From the NCBI RefSeq assembly GCF_015277515.1, contig NZ_CP063767.1:1240001-1304000 (forward strand): DNA of 64,000 bases, written 5' to 3'. The translations under genes and the position numbers were made by a program. This DNA is from Thermophilibacter immobilis (GTDB lineage: Bacteria > Actinomycetota > Coriobacteriia > Coriobacteriales > Atopobiaceae). A model generated the notes under the pieces. The model was not told the DNA's origin. It was given only the letters and a program-made list of their open reading frames with translations, and made no database searches. Below, piece after piece: positions 1 to 8,956 of the stretch. Position 1 is the first letter of the stretch; each line of letters starts with the position of its first letter.

Positions 1-4
1 AATC

Positions 5-1006
5 CTACTGCGGGTCCCTCAAAGTCGCGTACATCACCGCTTTTATGGTATGCAGGCGGTTCTCGGCCTCCTCGAAGACGCGCGAGCGTGGTCCCTCGAA
101 GACCTCGTCGGTGACCTCGAGCTCGGGCAGGCCGAACTTCTGGTAGACCTCCTCGCCCACGTCGGTCTTGCGGTCGTGGAAGCTCGGCAGACAGTGCATG
201 AAGATCGCGTCGGGGGCGGCCTCGCCCATGAGCCGCGCGTTCACCTGATAGGGCGAGAGGAGCTCGATGCGCTTGCCCCACAGCTCGGCAGGCTCGCCCA
301 TGGAGACCCAGATGTCGGTGTAGATGACGGAGGCCCCGCGCGCCCCAGCGGCCACGTCCTCGGTCAGCTCGATCTTGGAGCCCGACTCCTCGGCAAGAGC
401 GCGGCAGGTGCCCACGAGCGCGGAATCGGGCATCTGGGCGGCGGGGCCGCACGCGCAGAAGTCGATGCCGAGCTTGGCGCAGACCACCATGAGCGAGTTG
501 CCCACGTTGTTGCCGGCGTCACCCATGAACGTGACCTTGCGCCCGCGCATCTCGCCGAACTCCTCCTGCATGGTAAGGACGTCGGCGAGCATCTGCGTGG
601 GGTGGAACTCGGTGGTGAGGCCGTTCCAGACCGGCACGCCCGCGTGGGTGGCGAGGGTCTCGACGCGCTCCTGCCCGAACCCGCGGTACTCGATGCCGTC
701 GAACATGCTCCCGAGCACGCGCGCGGTGTCCTCGATCGACTCCTTCTTGCCGATCTGCGAGGCCGAGGGGTCCAGGTAGACGGCGTGCATGCCGAGGTCG
801 CGGGCACCCACCTCGAATGCGCAGCGCGTGCGCGTCGAGGTCTTCTCGAAGATGAGGGCGACGTTCTTGCCCTCGAGGTAGCGATGAGGCTCGCCCGCGC
901 GCTTGGCGCGCTTGAGGTCGGCCGCGAGGTCGAGAAGGCCTCGGATCTCCTCGGGGGTGAAGTCGAGGAGCTTCAGAAAGCTGCGTCCGGAAAGGCTGGA
1001 TGCCAT
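5..1006 (-). CDS. arcB: Ornithine carbamoyltransferase
   Basis: Interconverts ornithine plus carbamoyl phosphate and citrulline plus phosphate in the cytoplasm. The 333-residue length is normal for the family. Visible motifs are the carbamoyl-phosphate loop STRTR at residues 57-61, HPTQ at 135-138 and the ornithine-site HCLP at 271-274. The start chosen is the ATG at 1006, which follows a strong AAGGAGGG; the longer in-frame start has no such site. It lies 81 bp downstream of arginine deiminase on the same strand, so a catabolic role (citrulline phosphorolysis for ATP through carbamate kinase) is inferred. No carbamate kinase or antiporter is inside the window; they could lie beyond its left edge. 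The biosynthetic name argF cannot be ruled out from sequence alone. Confidence 0.95.
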   Translation of the reverse strand: MASSLSGRSFLKLLDFTPEEIRGLLDLAADLKRAKRAGEPHRYLEGKNVALIFEKTSTRTRCAFEVGARDLGMHAVYLDPSASQIGKKESIEDTARVLGSMFDGIEYRGFGQERVETLATHAGVPVWNGLTTEFHPTQMLADVLTMQEEFGEMRGRKVTFMGDAGNNVGNSLMVVCAKLGIDFCACGPAAQMPDSALVGTCRALAEESGSKIELTEDVAAGARGASVIYTDIWVSMGEPAELWGKRIELLSPYQVNARLMGEAAPDAIFMHCLPSFHDRKTDVGEEVYQKFGLPELEVTDEVFEGPRSRVFEEAENRLHTIKAVMYATLRDPQ

Positions 1007-1087
1007 GGTCCCTCCTTGTGGGCGCTCGGCGCCCGTCGTCGTGTGCTGGCGCAAGCGCCACCAGAAATTGTATCCCAGCCCCGGGGC

Positions 1088-2338
1088 CTAGAGCTCGTCG
1101 CGCCAGAAGGCCATGCTCATGCAGTGCGGGCCGCCGCGTCCGCGCGAGAGCTCGGCGGACGGCACCTCAAGCAGCTCGAGGCCGGCGCGGGAGAGGATGT
1201 CGTTGGTCACGGAGTTGCGCTGGTAGACGAAGATTCGACCCGGACGAACGCAGAGCGTGTTGGACCCGTCGTTCCACTGCTCGCGCGCACTCGCGATCTC
1301 GTCGCCCCCGCCGCACTTGATGAGCCGCACGCCGCCCACGCCCAGGGCCTGGGCGAGAATCGCGTCGAGGGTGCCGTCGAGCTGGCGGATGCGCACCTCG
1401 CCCGCGCATGCCCCGCGCGCGAGCTCGAAGACGCGCAGGGTCCCCAGGATGGCCGGATGCACGGTGAAGGTGTCCACGTCGACCTGGGTGAAGACCGTGT
1501 CGAGGTGCATGAAGGAGCGCTTGTGCGGAATGGAGAACGCGAAGACGCGCTCGACGCCGGAGGGGGGCTCCCCCCACAGGAGGCGGTGGGACAGGGAGTC
1601 AATCGCGGCGGGCTGGGTGCGCTCGGAGATGCCCACGCCAAGGACGCGGGGACCCAGCACGAGGATGTCGCCGCCCTCGATGTGGTAGGCAGAGCCGCTC
1701 TCGTGCCAGCGGGGCACGCCCGCGTAGGCGGGGTGATAGCGAAAGACGAAGTCACCAAAGATCGACTCGCGCCGCCGCGTCGCGCAGAGCATGCGATTCA
1801 TCGAGACGCCCCGCCCGATGACCGAGAAGGTGTCGCGCGTGAAGTAGGCGTTGGGGATGGGGTCCACGACCAGCGGGGAGACGGCGTTGCCGTGGGTGAG
1901 CATGAGGTCAGCGAGCGACAGGAGCGACGAGGGCGCGAGGTCGAGCTCGTCGGCGCGCACGCCCTCGATGCACTTGTCGACGAGGGCCGTGGTGTCCGCA
2001 ATCGAGTCGAGCTTCTCGCGCACGGCGGCGCGGGCGCACCGGCCGTCCACCCCCGACTCGCTCAGCCAGCGCTCGCAGAACTCGGCGCGGGCGCCCTCGT
2101 GCGCGTCGAGCGCCTCGGCGACGAGCCGGTCCAGGTAGAGCACCTCCACGCCCTCGTCGGCGAGCATCCAGGCAAAGCGATCGTGCTCGCGCTGGGCCTC
2201 CTGCAGAAAGGGGATGTCGTCGAAGAGCAGGGGCGCCAGGGTGTCCGGCGAGAGGTTCAGGAGCTCGCCTCCCGGACGATGCAGCATCACCGTGCGCAGG
2301 CGCCCTATCTCGGAGTGTACGTTGAGGCCCCGCTGCAT
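1088..2338 (-). CDS. arcA: Arginine deiminase
   Basis: Hydrolyses arginine to citrulline and ammonia, the first step of the arginine deiminase pathway, in the cytoplasm. The 416-residue protein ends with the expected catalytic cysteine, Cys406, in GPHCMSMAF, and has the N-terminal HRPG and the FTRD segment of the guanidino-modifying fold. I start it at the ATG at 2338 (MQRGLNVHSEIG), preceded by GAGGGGG, rather than at the upstream ATG of the open frame, because family members begin just before the NVxSEIG segment. It is transcribed toward arcB. Together they give ATP and acid resistance, a common trait in oral and gut Coriobacteriia (family knowledge). Confidence 0.97.
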   Translation of the reverse strand: MQRGLNVHSEIGRLRTVMLHRPGGELLNLSPDTLAPLLFDDIPFLQEAQREHDRFAWMLADEGVEVLYLDRLVAEALDAHEGARAEFCERWLSESGVDGRCARAAVREKLDSIADTTALVDKCIEGVRADELDLAPSSLLSLADLMLTHGNAVSPLVVDPIPNAYFTRDTFSVIGRGVSMNRMLCATRRRESIFGDFVFRYHPAYAGVPRWHESGSAYHIEGGDILVLGPRVLGVGISERTQPAAIDSLSHRLLWGEPPSGVERVFAFSIPHKRSFMHLDTVFTQVDVDTFTVHPAILGTLRVFELARGACAGEVRIRQLDGTLDAILAQALGVGGVRLIKCGGGDEIASAREQWNDGSNTLCVRPGRIFVYQRNSVTNDILSRAGLELLEVPSAELSRGRGGPHCMSMAFWRDEL

Positions 2339-2533
2339 CTGACTCCCCCTCGTCGGCGACTGCGTTCCTCTTACCATACTACTACCGTGGACGCAGACGC
2401 GCGCACCACGTCTACCTGCGCGTATTCGTATGGTCACGGTGCTATCGGAGCGAGAGAGCGGCCGTGGCGTATGCTACCCTGAAGCGACGACGCGACCCCC
2501 TCTTGAGAGGACGGCGCAACCTTGGAGGGCCCC

Positions 2534-3289
2534 ATGGCAGACGAGTTCCTAGACCTCACGGCAGACAACCTCGCCAACGAGCATCTCTGCTGCATAATCC
2601 GCACCAGGAGGCCACATCCGGGCGTCGAGGCCAAGCGTGTCTGGCTCGCCGACCGGCTCAACGAGGGGCACGTCTTTCGCAAGCTCGACGAGAGGGCCGC
2701 GGTCTTCATCGAATATGCGCCGCTCGAGTCGGCATGGGTCCCTGTGATGGGCGACAACTACCTCTACCTGTACTGCCTGTGGGTCTTGGGCAGCTCGTAC
2801 CGCGGACGCGGCTACGGTTCACGGCTCATGGAGAGCTGTCTGGCCGACGCGGAGGAGCAGGGCAGGTCCGGTGTCTGCATGCTCGGGGCGCGCAGACAGA
2901 AGGCCTGGCTCTCCGACCAGCGCTTCGCGCGGGGCCACGGCTTCGCGACCGTGGACGAGACGGAGACGGGCTACGAGCTTCTGGCATACTCCCTCGACGG
3001 CACCGTGCCGCGCTTCTCGCCCGCCGCGAAGGTCGGGACCATCGCGTCTGAGGACCTCACCGTCTACTACGACGACCAATGTCCCTACATTCACCAGAGC
3101 ATCGAGCTCGTCCGCGCGCGCTGCGCAGCGGCGCGAGCGCCGGTCGCGCTCGTCCATGTGGAGACGCTCGAGCAGTCCAAGGCCCTGCCCTGCCCCTTCA
3201 ACAACTACGCCGTCTTCTACCGGGGCAGGCTCGAGACCGTGAACCTCCTCGACTCCCGCAGCCTGGACAGACTCATCGGGGCGAGCTAG
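2534..3289 (+). CDS. GNAT N-acetyltransferase with C-terminal YoaP-like domain
   Basis: Predicted acetyl-CoA-dependent acetyltransferase of unknown substrate. The GNAT core is N-terminal: the acetyl-CoA loop reads SSYRGRGYGSRLM around residues 92-104. The C-terminal part, with CPFNNYAVFYRGR and a terminal leucine-rich helix, resembles the YoaP-type extension found on a subset of GNAT proteins. Start is the ATG at 2534, with GGAGGG 5-10 bases upstream; an in-frame TTG at 2522 is a poorer choice because it overlaps that site. It stands alone, diverging from arcA. Function beyond the fold is not assignable. Confidence 0.85.
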   Translation: MADEFLDLTADNLANEHLCCIIRTRRPHPGVEAKRVWLADRLNEGHVFRKLDERAAVFIEYAPLESAWVPVMGDNYLYLYCLWVLGSSYRGRGYGSRLMESCLADAEEQGRSGVCMLGARRQKAWLSDQRFARGHGFATVDETETGYELLAYSLDGTVPRFSPAAKVGTIASEDLTVYYDDQCPYIHQSIELVRARCAAARAPVALVHVETLEQSKALPCPFNNYAVFYRGRLETVNLLDSRSLDRLIGAS

Positions 3290-3338
3290 ACCGCGCGGCC
3301 GTCTTGGCGGCACAGGCGCCCTACAGTCTCGCGGTGAC

Positions 3339-3347
3339 TGCTATCAT
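3339..3347 (+). promoter_or_regulatory. Extended -10 promoter upstream of ppk1, followed by a UTR hairpin
   Basis: TGCTATCAT fits an extended -10 element (TGn followed by TATCAT at 3342-3347) 58 bp before the ppk1 start; no convincing -35 is present. A perfect 10-bp inverted repeat (3364-3373 with 3377-3386, loop of 3) then falls in the predicted 5' leader. The same TGCTA pattern recurs upstream of three other genes in this window. Confidence 0.45.
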
Positions 3348-3404
3348 GGGCCGTAACATGTTCCGGTCCGGCCCCTGGCCGGACCGCGCGAGAGAGGGGC
3401 GGAC

Positions 3405-5738
3405 ATGGGCAAGCAGGACAGCGGAGAAGATCTTCGGGGCAAGGCTCCCTCGGACGAGGCGCGCCGCCGCCACGACTACTCCTTCACCCAGAACCGCGAG
3501 TTGTCCTGGCTGCGCTTCGACGACCGGGTGCTCGACGAGGCCTTCGACCCCAAGGTCCCCCTCTTCGAGCGCCTCAAGTTCTGCGAGATCTTTGACTCCA
3601 ACCTCGACGAGTGGTTCATGATTCGCGTGGGCGGCCTCTCAGACCTCGCCTCCCTTAAGAACCAGCCCAAGGACAACAAGTCCAACCAGACGCCCGCCGA
3701 GCAGCTCGACCAGATCTTCTCGGCCCTGCCCCCACTCGTGGAGCGCCACGGGCGCGCCCTCTCCGAGGTGGAGGCCGCCCTCGCGGGCAAGGGCCTCGTG
3801 CGCGTCTGCCCGGCCGACTACACCGACGCCGACCGCTCCGCCGTGTCGCGCCACTTCGACCGACGGCTCGCGCCGATCATCTCGCCGCTCGTCGTTGATC
3901 CGCGCCACCCCTTCCCCAACCTCAGGAACGGCCGCCTCTTCGTGGCGTGCTCGCTCAAGGCGGCCGACGACGAGCGCGGCGTGCTCGGCCTCATCGAGCT
4001 CCCCGCCACGGAGCCCCGCGTCGTCGAGCTGCCGACCAGGCCCGGGATGTGGCGCTACACCCTCATCGAAGACGTGCTGAGCTGCTGCCTCGACCGCTGC
4101 TTCGGCGACTACGTACCCCGGCACGCCGCCGTCGTACGCGTCACGCGCAACGCCGACATAGACCCCGACGGCGAGGGCGTCGAGGAGGAGGAGGACTACC
4201 GCCAGCACATGAAGAAGGTCCTCAAGCTCCGCCAGCGCCTCCAGCCCGTACGCCTTGAGGTCCAGGGAAAGCTCGGCCACGCGCTGGAGTCGCTGGTAGC
4301 CCGCGAGCTCCACCTCGAGGAGCGCCGGATCTTCCACGTCGAACGTCCGCTCGACCTGGGCTACGTCTACGGGCTGGAGGAGCACGTCCCCGACCCCGCG
4401 CACGCGGCCTGCGTCTTCACGCCGTTCGAGCCCCAGGTCTCCCCCATGGTCGACCTCGCCCGTCCGCTCAGACCCCAGGTGGAGGACCACGACGTCCTGC
4501 TCACCTACCCCTACGAGTCCATGGCGCCCCTGCTGCAGCTCCTGCGCGAGGCCTCCGCCGAAGACGCGTGCATCTCGATCAAGGCCACCCTCTACCGCGT
4601 GGCCACGCGTTCCCACCTCTGCGAGAGCCTCGTGGCCGCCGCCGAGGCCGGCAAGGAGGTGACCGTGCTCATGGAACTGCGTGCCCGCTTCGACGAGGCC
4701 AACAACATCGCCTGGGCGGAGCGCCTCGACGACGCCGGCTGCACCGTCATCTACGGCTCCGAGGGCTTCAAGTGCCACTCCAAGATCTGTCAGATCACCT
4801 ACCATGACAAAGACGGCATCAGCCGCGTCACCTGCCTGGGGACGGGTAACTTCAACGAGAAGACCGCCCGGCTCTACTCCGACTTCATGCTGCTCACGGC
4901 CTCCGAGCGCATCGGCGCCGACGGCAACACCTTCTTCCGCAACCTCTCCCTGGGAAACCTGCGCGGCTCCTACTGCGAGCTCGGCGTGGCCCCGGCGGGC
5001 CTCAAGCCCCTCGTCATGAGGGGCCTCGACCGTGAGATCGGGCGCGCCCGCGCGAGCGAGCCGGCGCGCGTCTTCCTCAAGATGAACTCGCTCACCGACC
5101 GCGACGTCATCGACAAGATCTCCGAGGCCTGCGAGGCCGGCGTCGAGGTCGTGATGGTGGTGCGAGGCATCTGCTGCATCAAGGCGGGCGTGGCCGGCAG
5201 GACCGACGGGCTCGTGGTGCACCAGATCGTGGGCCGCTTCCTCGAGCACGCGCGCATCTACGCCTTTGGTGCCCAGGCAGATATGATTTATCTCTCGAGC
5301 GCGGACATGATGACGAGAAACACCGAGCGGCGCGTGGAGATAGCCTTCCCCGTGCACGACCCCGCCTGTCGCGCCATCGTCCGCCACTTCATTGAGCTGC
5401 AGCTCTCCGACAACGTCAAGGCGCGCCAGCTCACGAGCGAGGGCACCTGGGGGCCGGTTGACGCGCCCGAGGGGTCCGCGCGCGTCAATAGCCAGGAGGT
5501 CCTTCTCGTCGAGGCCTACCAGCGCGCGCGGGAGGCCGCCACGAGCCGCGACGCCCGTCCGCGGCAGCGCCCCGGGGCCCCGGCCGAGATCCCGGCGAGC
5601 GAGGGGCCGTCCGGCTCGGCCGCGCCGGACGTCGCGGCCGAGCCCGCAGCACCCGCCGCCTCGGGCCGGGGGCGCGTCTCGGCCGCGCTCGCGCTCTTCG
5701 GGGCCGCCTTCCGCACCCTTCTTGGAGGAGATCGCTAG
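3405..5738 (+). CDS. ppk: Polyphosphate kinase 1
   Basis: Transfers the gamma-phosphate of ATP to inorganic polyphosphate, reversibly. The 777 residues show the PPK1 order: an N-terminal domain starting with NRELSWLRFDDRVLDEA, then the catalytic half with KATLYRVA, and the autophosphorylated histidine in GFKCHSK near residue 457, followed by GTGNFNEKTARLY. Residues from about 690 onward form an Ala/Pro/Arg-rich, probably disordered tail not typical of PPK1. Start is the ATG at 3405 after GAGAGGGG. The stop abuts the ATG of the next gene, so the methyltransferase is probably translated from the same mRNA. Confidence 0.97.
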   Translation: MGKQDSGEDLRGKAPSDEARRRHDYSFTQNRELSWLRFDDRVLDEAFDPKVPLFERLKFCEIFDSNLDEWFMIRVGGLSDLASLKNQPKDNKSNQTPAEQLDQIFSALPPLVERHGRALSEVEAALAGKGLVRVCPADYTDADRSAVSRHFDRRLAPIISPLVVDPRHPFPNLRNGRLFVACSLKAADDERGVLGLIELPATEPRVVELPTRPGMWRYTLIEDVLSCCLDRCFGDYVPRHAAVVRVTRNADIDPDGEGVEEEEDYRQHMKKVLKLRQRLQPVRLEVQGKLGHALESLVARELHLEERRIFHVERPLDLGYVYGLEEHVPDPAHAACVFTPFEPQVSPMVDLARPLRPQVEDHDVLLTYPYESMAPLLQLLREASAEDACISIKATLYRVATRSHLCESLVAAAEAGKEVTVLMELRARFDEANNIAWAERLDDAGCTVIYGSEGFKCHSKICQITYHDKDGISRVTCLGTGNFNEKTARLYSDFMLLTASERIGADGNTFFRNLSLGNLRGSYCELGVAPAGLKPLVMRGLDREIGRARASEPARVFLKMNSLTDRDVIDKISEACEAGVEVVMVVRGICCIKAGVAGRTDGLVVHQIVGRFLEHARIYAFGAQADMIYLSSADMMTRNTERRVEIAFPVHDPACRAIVRHFIELQLSDNVKARQLTSEGTWGPVDAPEGSARVNSQEVLLVEAYQRAREAATSRDARPRQRPGAPAEIPASEGPSGSAAPDVAAEPAAPAASGRGRVSAALALFGAAFRTLLGGDR

Positions 5739-7109
5739 ATGACCGAGCCCCAGACCCTCGAGCTCACGGCCGAGCGGATGACCTACGGTGCGGACAGCGT
5801 CACGCACGACGCGGACGGCAGGGCCGTCTTTTTGTCCGGCGCCGTGACGGGCGACCGCGTGCGCGCTGTCGTCGACAAGCTCAGCGAGCGCTGGGCCCAC
5901 GCCCGCGTCACCGAGGTCCTGGAGGCCTCGCCCGATCGCGTCACGCCCGACTGCCCCTACGCCGGCGTCTGCGGCGGGTGCCCCTGGGCACAGCTCGCCT
6001 ACCCCGCCCAGGCCGAGGCCAAGCGCGCCAGCGTCGTCGACGCTCTCGCGCGCATCGGCCACCTCGGCCTCGAGCATGCCGAAAAGCTCGTGGCGCCGCT
6101 CGTCTCCCCTTCTGAGCCCTGGGGCTACCGCAACAAGATTGAGCTCGGCGTGGGCCGCACGCGAGGCGGCAAGGTCATCCTGGGCATGCACGGCGCGGGC
6201 GAGGGGGGCCTCGTGCGGGTCAAGAGCTGCATGCTGCTCGATCGCACCCACGCCGGGGCGGCCCGCTCCGTGGCAGGGGCCGTCGCCTTTCTCTCCAACA
6301 GCCATGGCCTCGACCTGGAGCGCGTGGGCATCCGCGTCTCCCGGCGCACCAAGGACGTCGAGGTGGCCCTCTGGGATCGCCCTGGCTCCTTCCCCCGCGC
6401 GCAGGCCGCCAAGATCCTCGCCGACGCCGAGCGCCCCACCTCCGTCGTGCGCGTCCTGCAGAAGGGCCCCGCCAAGGCCCGCCGCATCGCGGGCGTCGAG
6501 TGCCTCTCGGGCGCGGGCTCATGGGGCGAGCTCGTGGGCGAGGAGCGCATGCGCGTCTCGGCCCCGTCGTTCTTCCAGGTGAACACCAGGGGCGCCGAGA
6601 AGCTCGTGGAGCTCGTGCTCGAGGCGCTCGACCCCCAAAAGGACGAGGAGGCCATGGACCTCTACTGCGGCGCGGGGACCTTCACCGTGCCCCTCGCACG
6701 CAGGGCGGGCTTCGTCTCGGCGGTCGAGTCATACGGGCCCGCGGTGCGCGACCTGCGCCGCAACCTGGAGATCGCCGGCACGGACAACGTCGACCCCATC
6801 GGCGGTGACGCGGGTCGCGAGTTTCCCGACGCAGAGGCCGACGTCATCGTGGTGGACCCGCCGCGGGCGGGCCTCGCGGCCGACGTGGTGGAGCGCCTCT
6901 CGGCCCAGCCGGCGCGCGCGATCGCCTACGTGTCGTGCGACCCGGCCACCCTCGCCCGCGACCTCGCGCGCTTCGAGGCCACCGGGACCTTCTCGCCCGT
7001 CCGCGTGACGCCCGTGGACCTCTTCCCCCAGACCTTCCACGTGGAGACGGTGACCTTGCTGTCAAAGGCGACGCGAGGCGCGGGAACGTACCAGGTCAGG
7101 ACCCTCTGA
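5739..7109 (+). CDS. 23S rRNA (uracil-5-)-methyltransferase, RlmD/RlmCD (RumA/TrmA) family
   Basis: SAM-dependent methylation of a uridine C5, most likely in 23S rRNA. The 456 residues begin with a TRAM-like RNA-binding domain, then the iron-sulfur cysteines in CPYAGVCGGCPW (about residues 70-81), the SAM motif DLYCGAGTFTVPLAR, the NPPR-type motif as VDPPRAGL, and the catalytic cysteine in YVSCDPATLARDL. Start ATG directly follows the ppk stop, with GGAGGAG inside the end of ppk as ribosome site. Which uridine is modified (1939 or 747 type) cannot be told from sequence. Confidence 0.9.
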   Translation: MTEPQTLELTAERMTYGADSVTHDADGRAVFLSGAVTGDRVRAVVDKLSERWAHARVTEVLEASPDRVTPDCPYAGVCGGCPWAQLAYPAQAEAKRASVVDALARIGHLGLEHAEKLVAPLVSPSEPWGYRNKIELGVGRTRGGKVILGMHGAGEGGLVRVKSCMLLDRTHAGAARSVAGAVAFLSNSHGLDLERVGIRVSRRTKDVEVALWDRPGSFPRAQAAKILADAERPTSVVRVLQKGPAKARRIAGVECLSGAGSWGELVGEERMRVSAPSFFQVNTRGAEKLVELVLEALDPQKDEEAMDLYCGAGTFTVPLARRAGFVSAVESYGPAVRDLRRNLEIAGTDNVDPIGGDAGREFPDAEADVIVVDPPRAGLAADVVERLSAQPARAIAYVSCDPATLARDLARFEATGTFSPVRVTPVDLFPQTFHVETVTLLSKATRGAGTYQVRTL

Positions 7110-7124
7110 GAAAGGAGCTCCCCC

Positions 7125-7895
7125 ATGCCCAGAATGCCCGTGCTCTTTGTGGGCCACGGATCGCCGACCAACGCGATCGAGGACAACGACTACACGCAGG
7201 CCTGGGAGCGGGTGGCACGTGAGATTCCTCGTCCTCGGGCCATCGTGTCCCTCTCGGCCCATTGGTTCACGCGGGGCACCAGGATCATGAATCAGGGCCA
7301 CCCCGAGACCATCCATGACATGTACGGGTTCCCCCAGGCGCTCTATGACCTCACCTACGACGCGCCTGGGGACCCCGAGCTGGCTCAAGAGGTTGCGGGG
7401 CTGATCAGCCGAAAGACAACCTTCGATCAGTCCTGGGGCCTCGACCACGGGACCTGGTCGGTGCTCGCCCATCTCTATCCCGAGCGCGACATCCCCGTCA
7501 TCCAAGTGAGCATAGACGCCACGGCGACCCCCGAGGAGCACTACCGGACGGGTCGCGAGCTCGCTCCCCTGCGCGACCGGGGCGTGCTCCTATTGGGATC
7601 CGGAAACGTTGTCCACAACCTGCGCATGGTCGACTGGAGCCAGGAGCGCGGGGGCTACGACTGGGCTCGCGAGTTCGACGACCACGTCAAGGGCGCCATC
7701 GAGCGGGGAGGTTTCGAGGACGTCGTGGGCTACCGGAGCCTGGGCCAGACGGCCCGGCTCGCCGTGCCCACGCCGGACCACTTCAGCCCGCTTCTCTACG
7801 TGCTCGGCGCCGCCGACCCGGGCGAGAAGGCAGAGGTCTTCAATCACTCCTGCACGCTGGGTTCGCTCTCCATGACGAGCTTTCTGCTCGGTTAG
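7125..7895 (+). CDS. ygiD: LigB-type extradiol dioxygenase, 4,5-DOPA dioxygenase (YgiD) family
   Basis: A member of the class III extradiol dioxygenases, which use a non-haem metal held by histidines. At 256 residues it has the family length. The metal and active-site histidines are visible in GHGSPTNA near the N-terminus, AHWFTRG near residue 46 and DHGTWSVLAHLYP near residue 108. A strong AGAAAGGAG lies before the ATG at 7125. The in vivo substrate of bacterial YgiD proteins is generally unknown, and an oxygen-dependent reaction is odd in a strict fermenter, so the physiological role is left open. Confidence 0.85.
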   Translation: MPRMPVLFVGHGSPTNAIEDNDYTQAWERVAREIPRPRAIVSLSAHWFTRGTRIMNQGHPETIHDMYGFPQALYDLTYDAPGDPELAQEVAGLISRKTTFDQSWGLDHGTWSVLAHLYPERDIPVIQVSIDATATPEEHYRTGRELAPLRDRGVLLLGSGNVVHNLRMVDWSQERGGYDWAREFDDHVKGAIERGGFEDVVGYRSLGQTARLAVPTPDHFSPLLYVLGAADPGEKAEVFNHSCTLGSLSMTSFLLG

Positions 7896-8049
7896 GTCAG
7901 AACCGTAGCGCGGTGCTCGGAATAGCGGCAGCTCAGTAAGGCCTCTCCGTCTTTTGCGACTCCGCTCGCGACGGTTGCGCGTCAGGAGCGAAACGTGTAC
8001 AAAAGGGTGTGACTTGGGTAAGGGGCCCAGGCAAGAGAGAGGAATCAAC

Positions 8050-8235
8050 ATGAAGGCTACGGTCAACGAGGATTGCATCGGCTGCGGTGTCTGCGAGGGC
8101 ACCTGCCCCGAGGTCTTCTCCATCGGGGACGACGGCATGGCTCACGCCATCGAGGGGGACGTCCCCGCGGACGCCGAGGACAGCGCCCAGGAGGCCGCCG
8201 AGAACTGCCCTGTCTCCGCCATCGAGGTCGCGTAA
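8050..8235 (+). CDS. Small [4Fe-4S] ferredoxin
   Basis: A 61-residue electron carrier. One cluster motif is complete: C9-x2-C12-x2-C15-x3-C19-P, with a single remote cysteine in NCPVSAI that would supply the fourth ligand. The second CxxCxxC half of clostridial two-cluster ferredoxins is absent, so it should carry one cluster, with Cys19 left over as in Desulfovibrio-type ferredoxins (family knowledge). The start is the ATG at 8050 after GAGAGAGG; longer in-frame starts have no ribosome site. A terminator follows at 8278, so it is probably a one-gene transcript. Partner enzymes are not indicated by the neighbours. Confidence 0.93.
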   Translation: MKATVNEDCIGCGVCEGTCPEVFSIGDDGMAHAIEGDVPADAEDSAQEAAENCPVSAIEVA

Positions 8236-8277
8236 CCCGCGCGGCAAGAACGGGCTCGGCACGCATGACGTACGATG

Positions 8278-8309
8278 GGCGGGAGTCGCTTGCGGCTCCC
8301 GCCTCTTTT
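8278..8309 (+). terminator. Rho-independent terminator after ferredoxin
   Basis: Stem 8278-8289 pairs with 8292-8303 (GC-rich, one G-T pair, tiny loop) and is followed by TCTTTT. It separates the ferredoxin from maf, whose ribosome site begins four bases after the T-run, so maf needs read-through or a promoter of its own. Confidence 0.8.
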
Positions 8310-8326
8310 GTGAAGGAGAACCTCAC

Positions 8327-8956
8327 ATGATCCTGGCATCCCAGTCCCCGCGTCGCCGAGACCTGCTCGCGGCCGTGGGCTTCGAGCTTTCCGTCGCCCC
8401 CGCGCGCATAGACGAGGCCAGACACGACGGAGAGGCGCCTGTGGAGCTCGTCTCGCGTCTCGCGCGCGAGAAGGCCCGGGCGTGCCGCAGCCGGCTGGGC
8501 GAGGCGCCCGCCGACGGCCTTCTGGTGGCGGCCGACACCGTCGTCTGGACCGACGAGGCGACCGTGCTCGGAAAGCCCGCCGACGCCGCGGATGCGCGGC
8601 GCATGCTACGCGCCCTGTCCGGTCGCACCCACCACGTCTCGACGGGCGTCTCGGCACTTCTACTCTCGCCCGCGGCGGAGCAGCTGGACGCCAGGAGCTT
8701 CGTGGAGACGACCGACGTCACCTTCTGGCCGCTCGAAGAGGCCGTGATCGACGCCTACGTGGCCACGGGCGAGCCCTTCGACAAGGCCGGCTCCTACGCA
8801 ATCCAGGGGGCGGGCAGGCTGCTCGTGCAAAAGGTCCGCGGGGACTACGCCACCGTCGTGGGTCTGCCAATCGCGCGCCTCGTGCGCGAGCTCGCAGGCC
8901 TCACGGGTCGCGCCGACCTCGTCGCCCACGCGCTGGAGAGAGGCACCCATGCCTGA
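8327..8956 (+). CDS. maf: Maf family nucleotide pyrophosphatase
   Basis: Predicted house-cleaning pyrophosphatase acting on dTTP/UTP or modified nucleotides. The N-terminal ILASQSPRRRDLL is the Maf signature, followed by VAADTVVW and LGKPAD in the central active site and GSYAIQGAG near the C-terminus. The 209-residue length is typical (about 190-210). The ATG at 8327 follows AAGGAG. Its last 8 bases overlap the start of the P1 peptidase gene, indicating translational coupling. Confidence 0.95.
   Translation: MILASQSPRRRDLLAAVGFELSVAPARIDEARHDGEAPVELVSRLAREKARACRSRLGEAPADGLLVAADTVVWTDEATVLGKPADAADARRMLRALSGRTHHVSTGVSALLLSPAAEQLDARSFVETTDVTFWPLEEAVIDAYVATGEPFDKAGSYAIQGAGRLLVQKVRGDYATVVGLPIARLVRELAGLTGRADLVAHALERGTHA

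Noticed and set aside
3639-6305. 888-codon frame antisense to ppk1 and the methyltransferase
   Set aside because: Composition (His, Glu, Gly, Val, Ala-rich) is that of a GC shadow, and the opposite strand has two well-matched genes.
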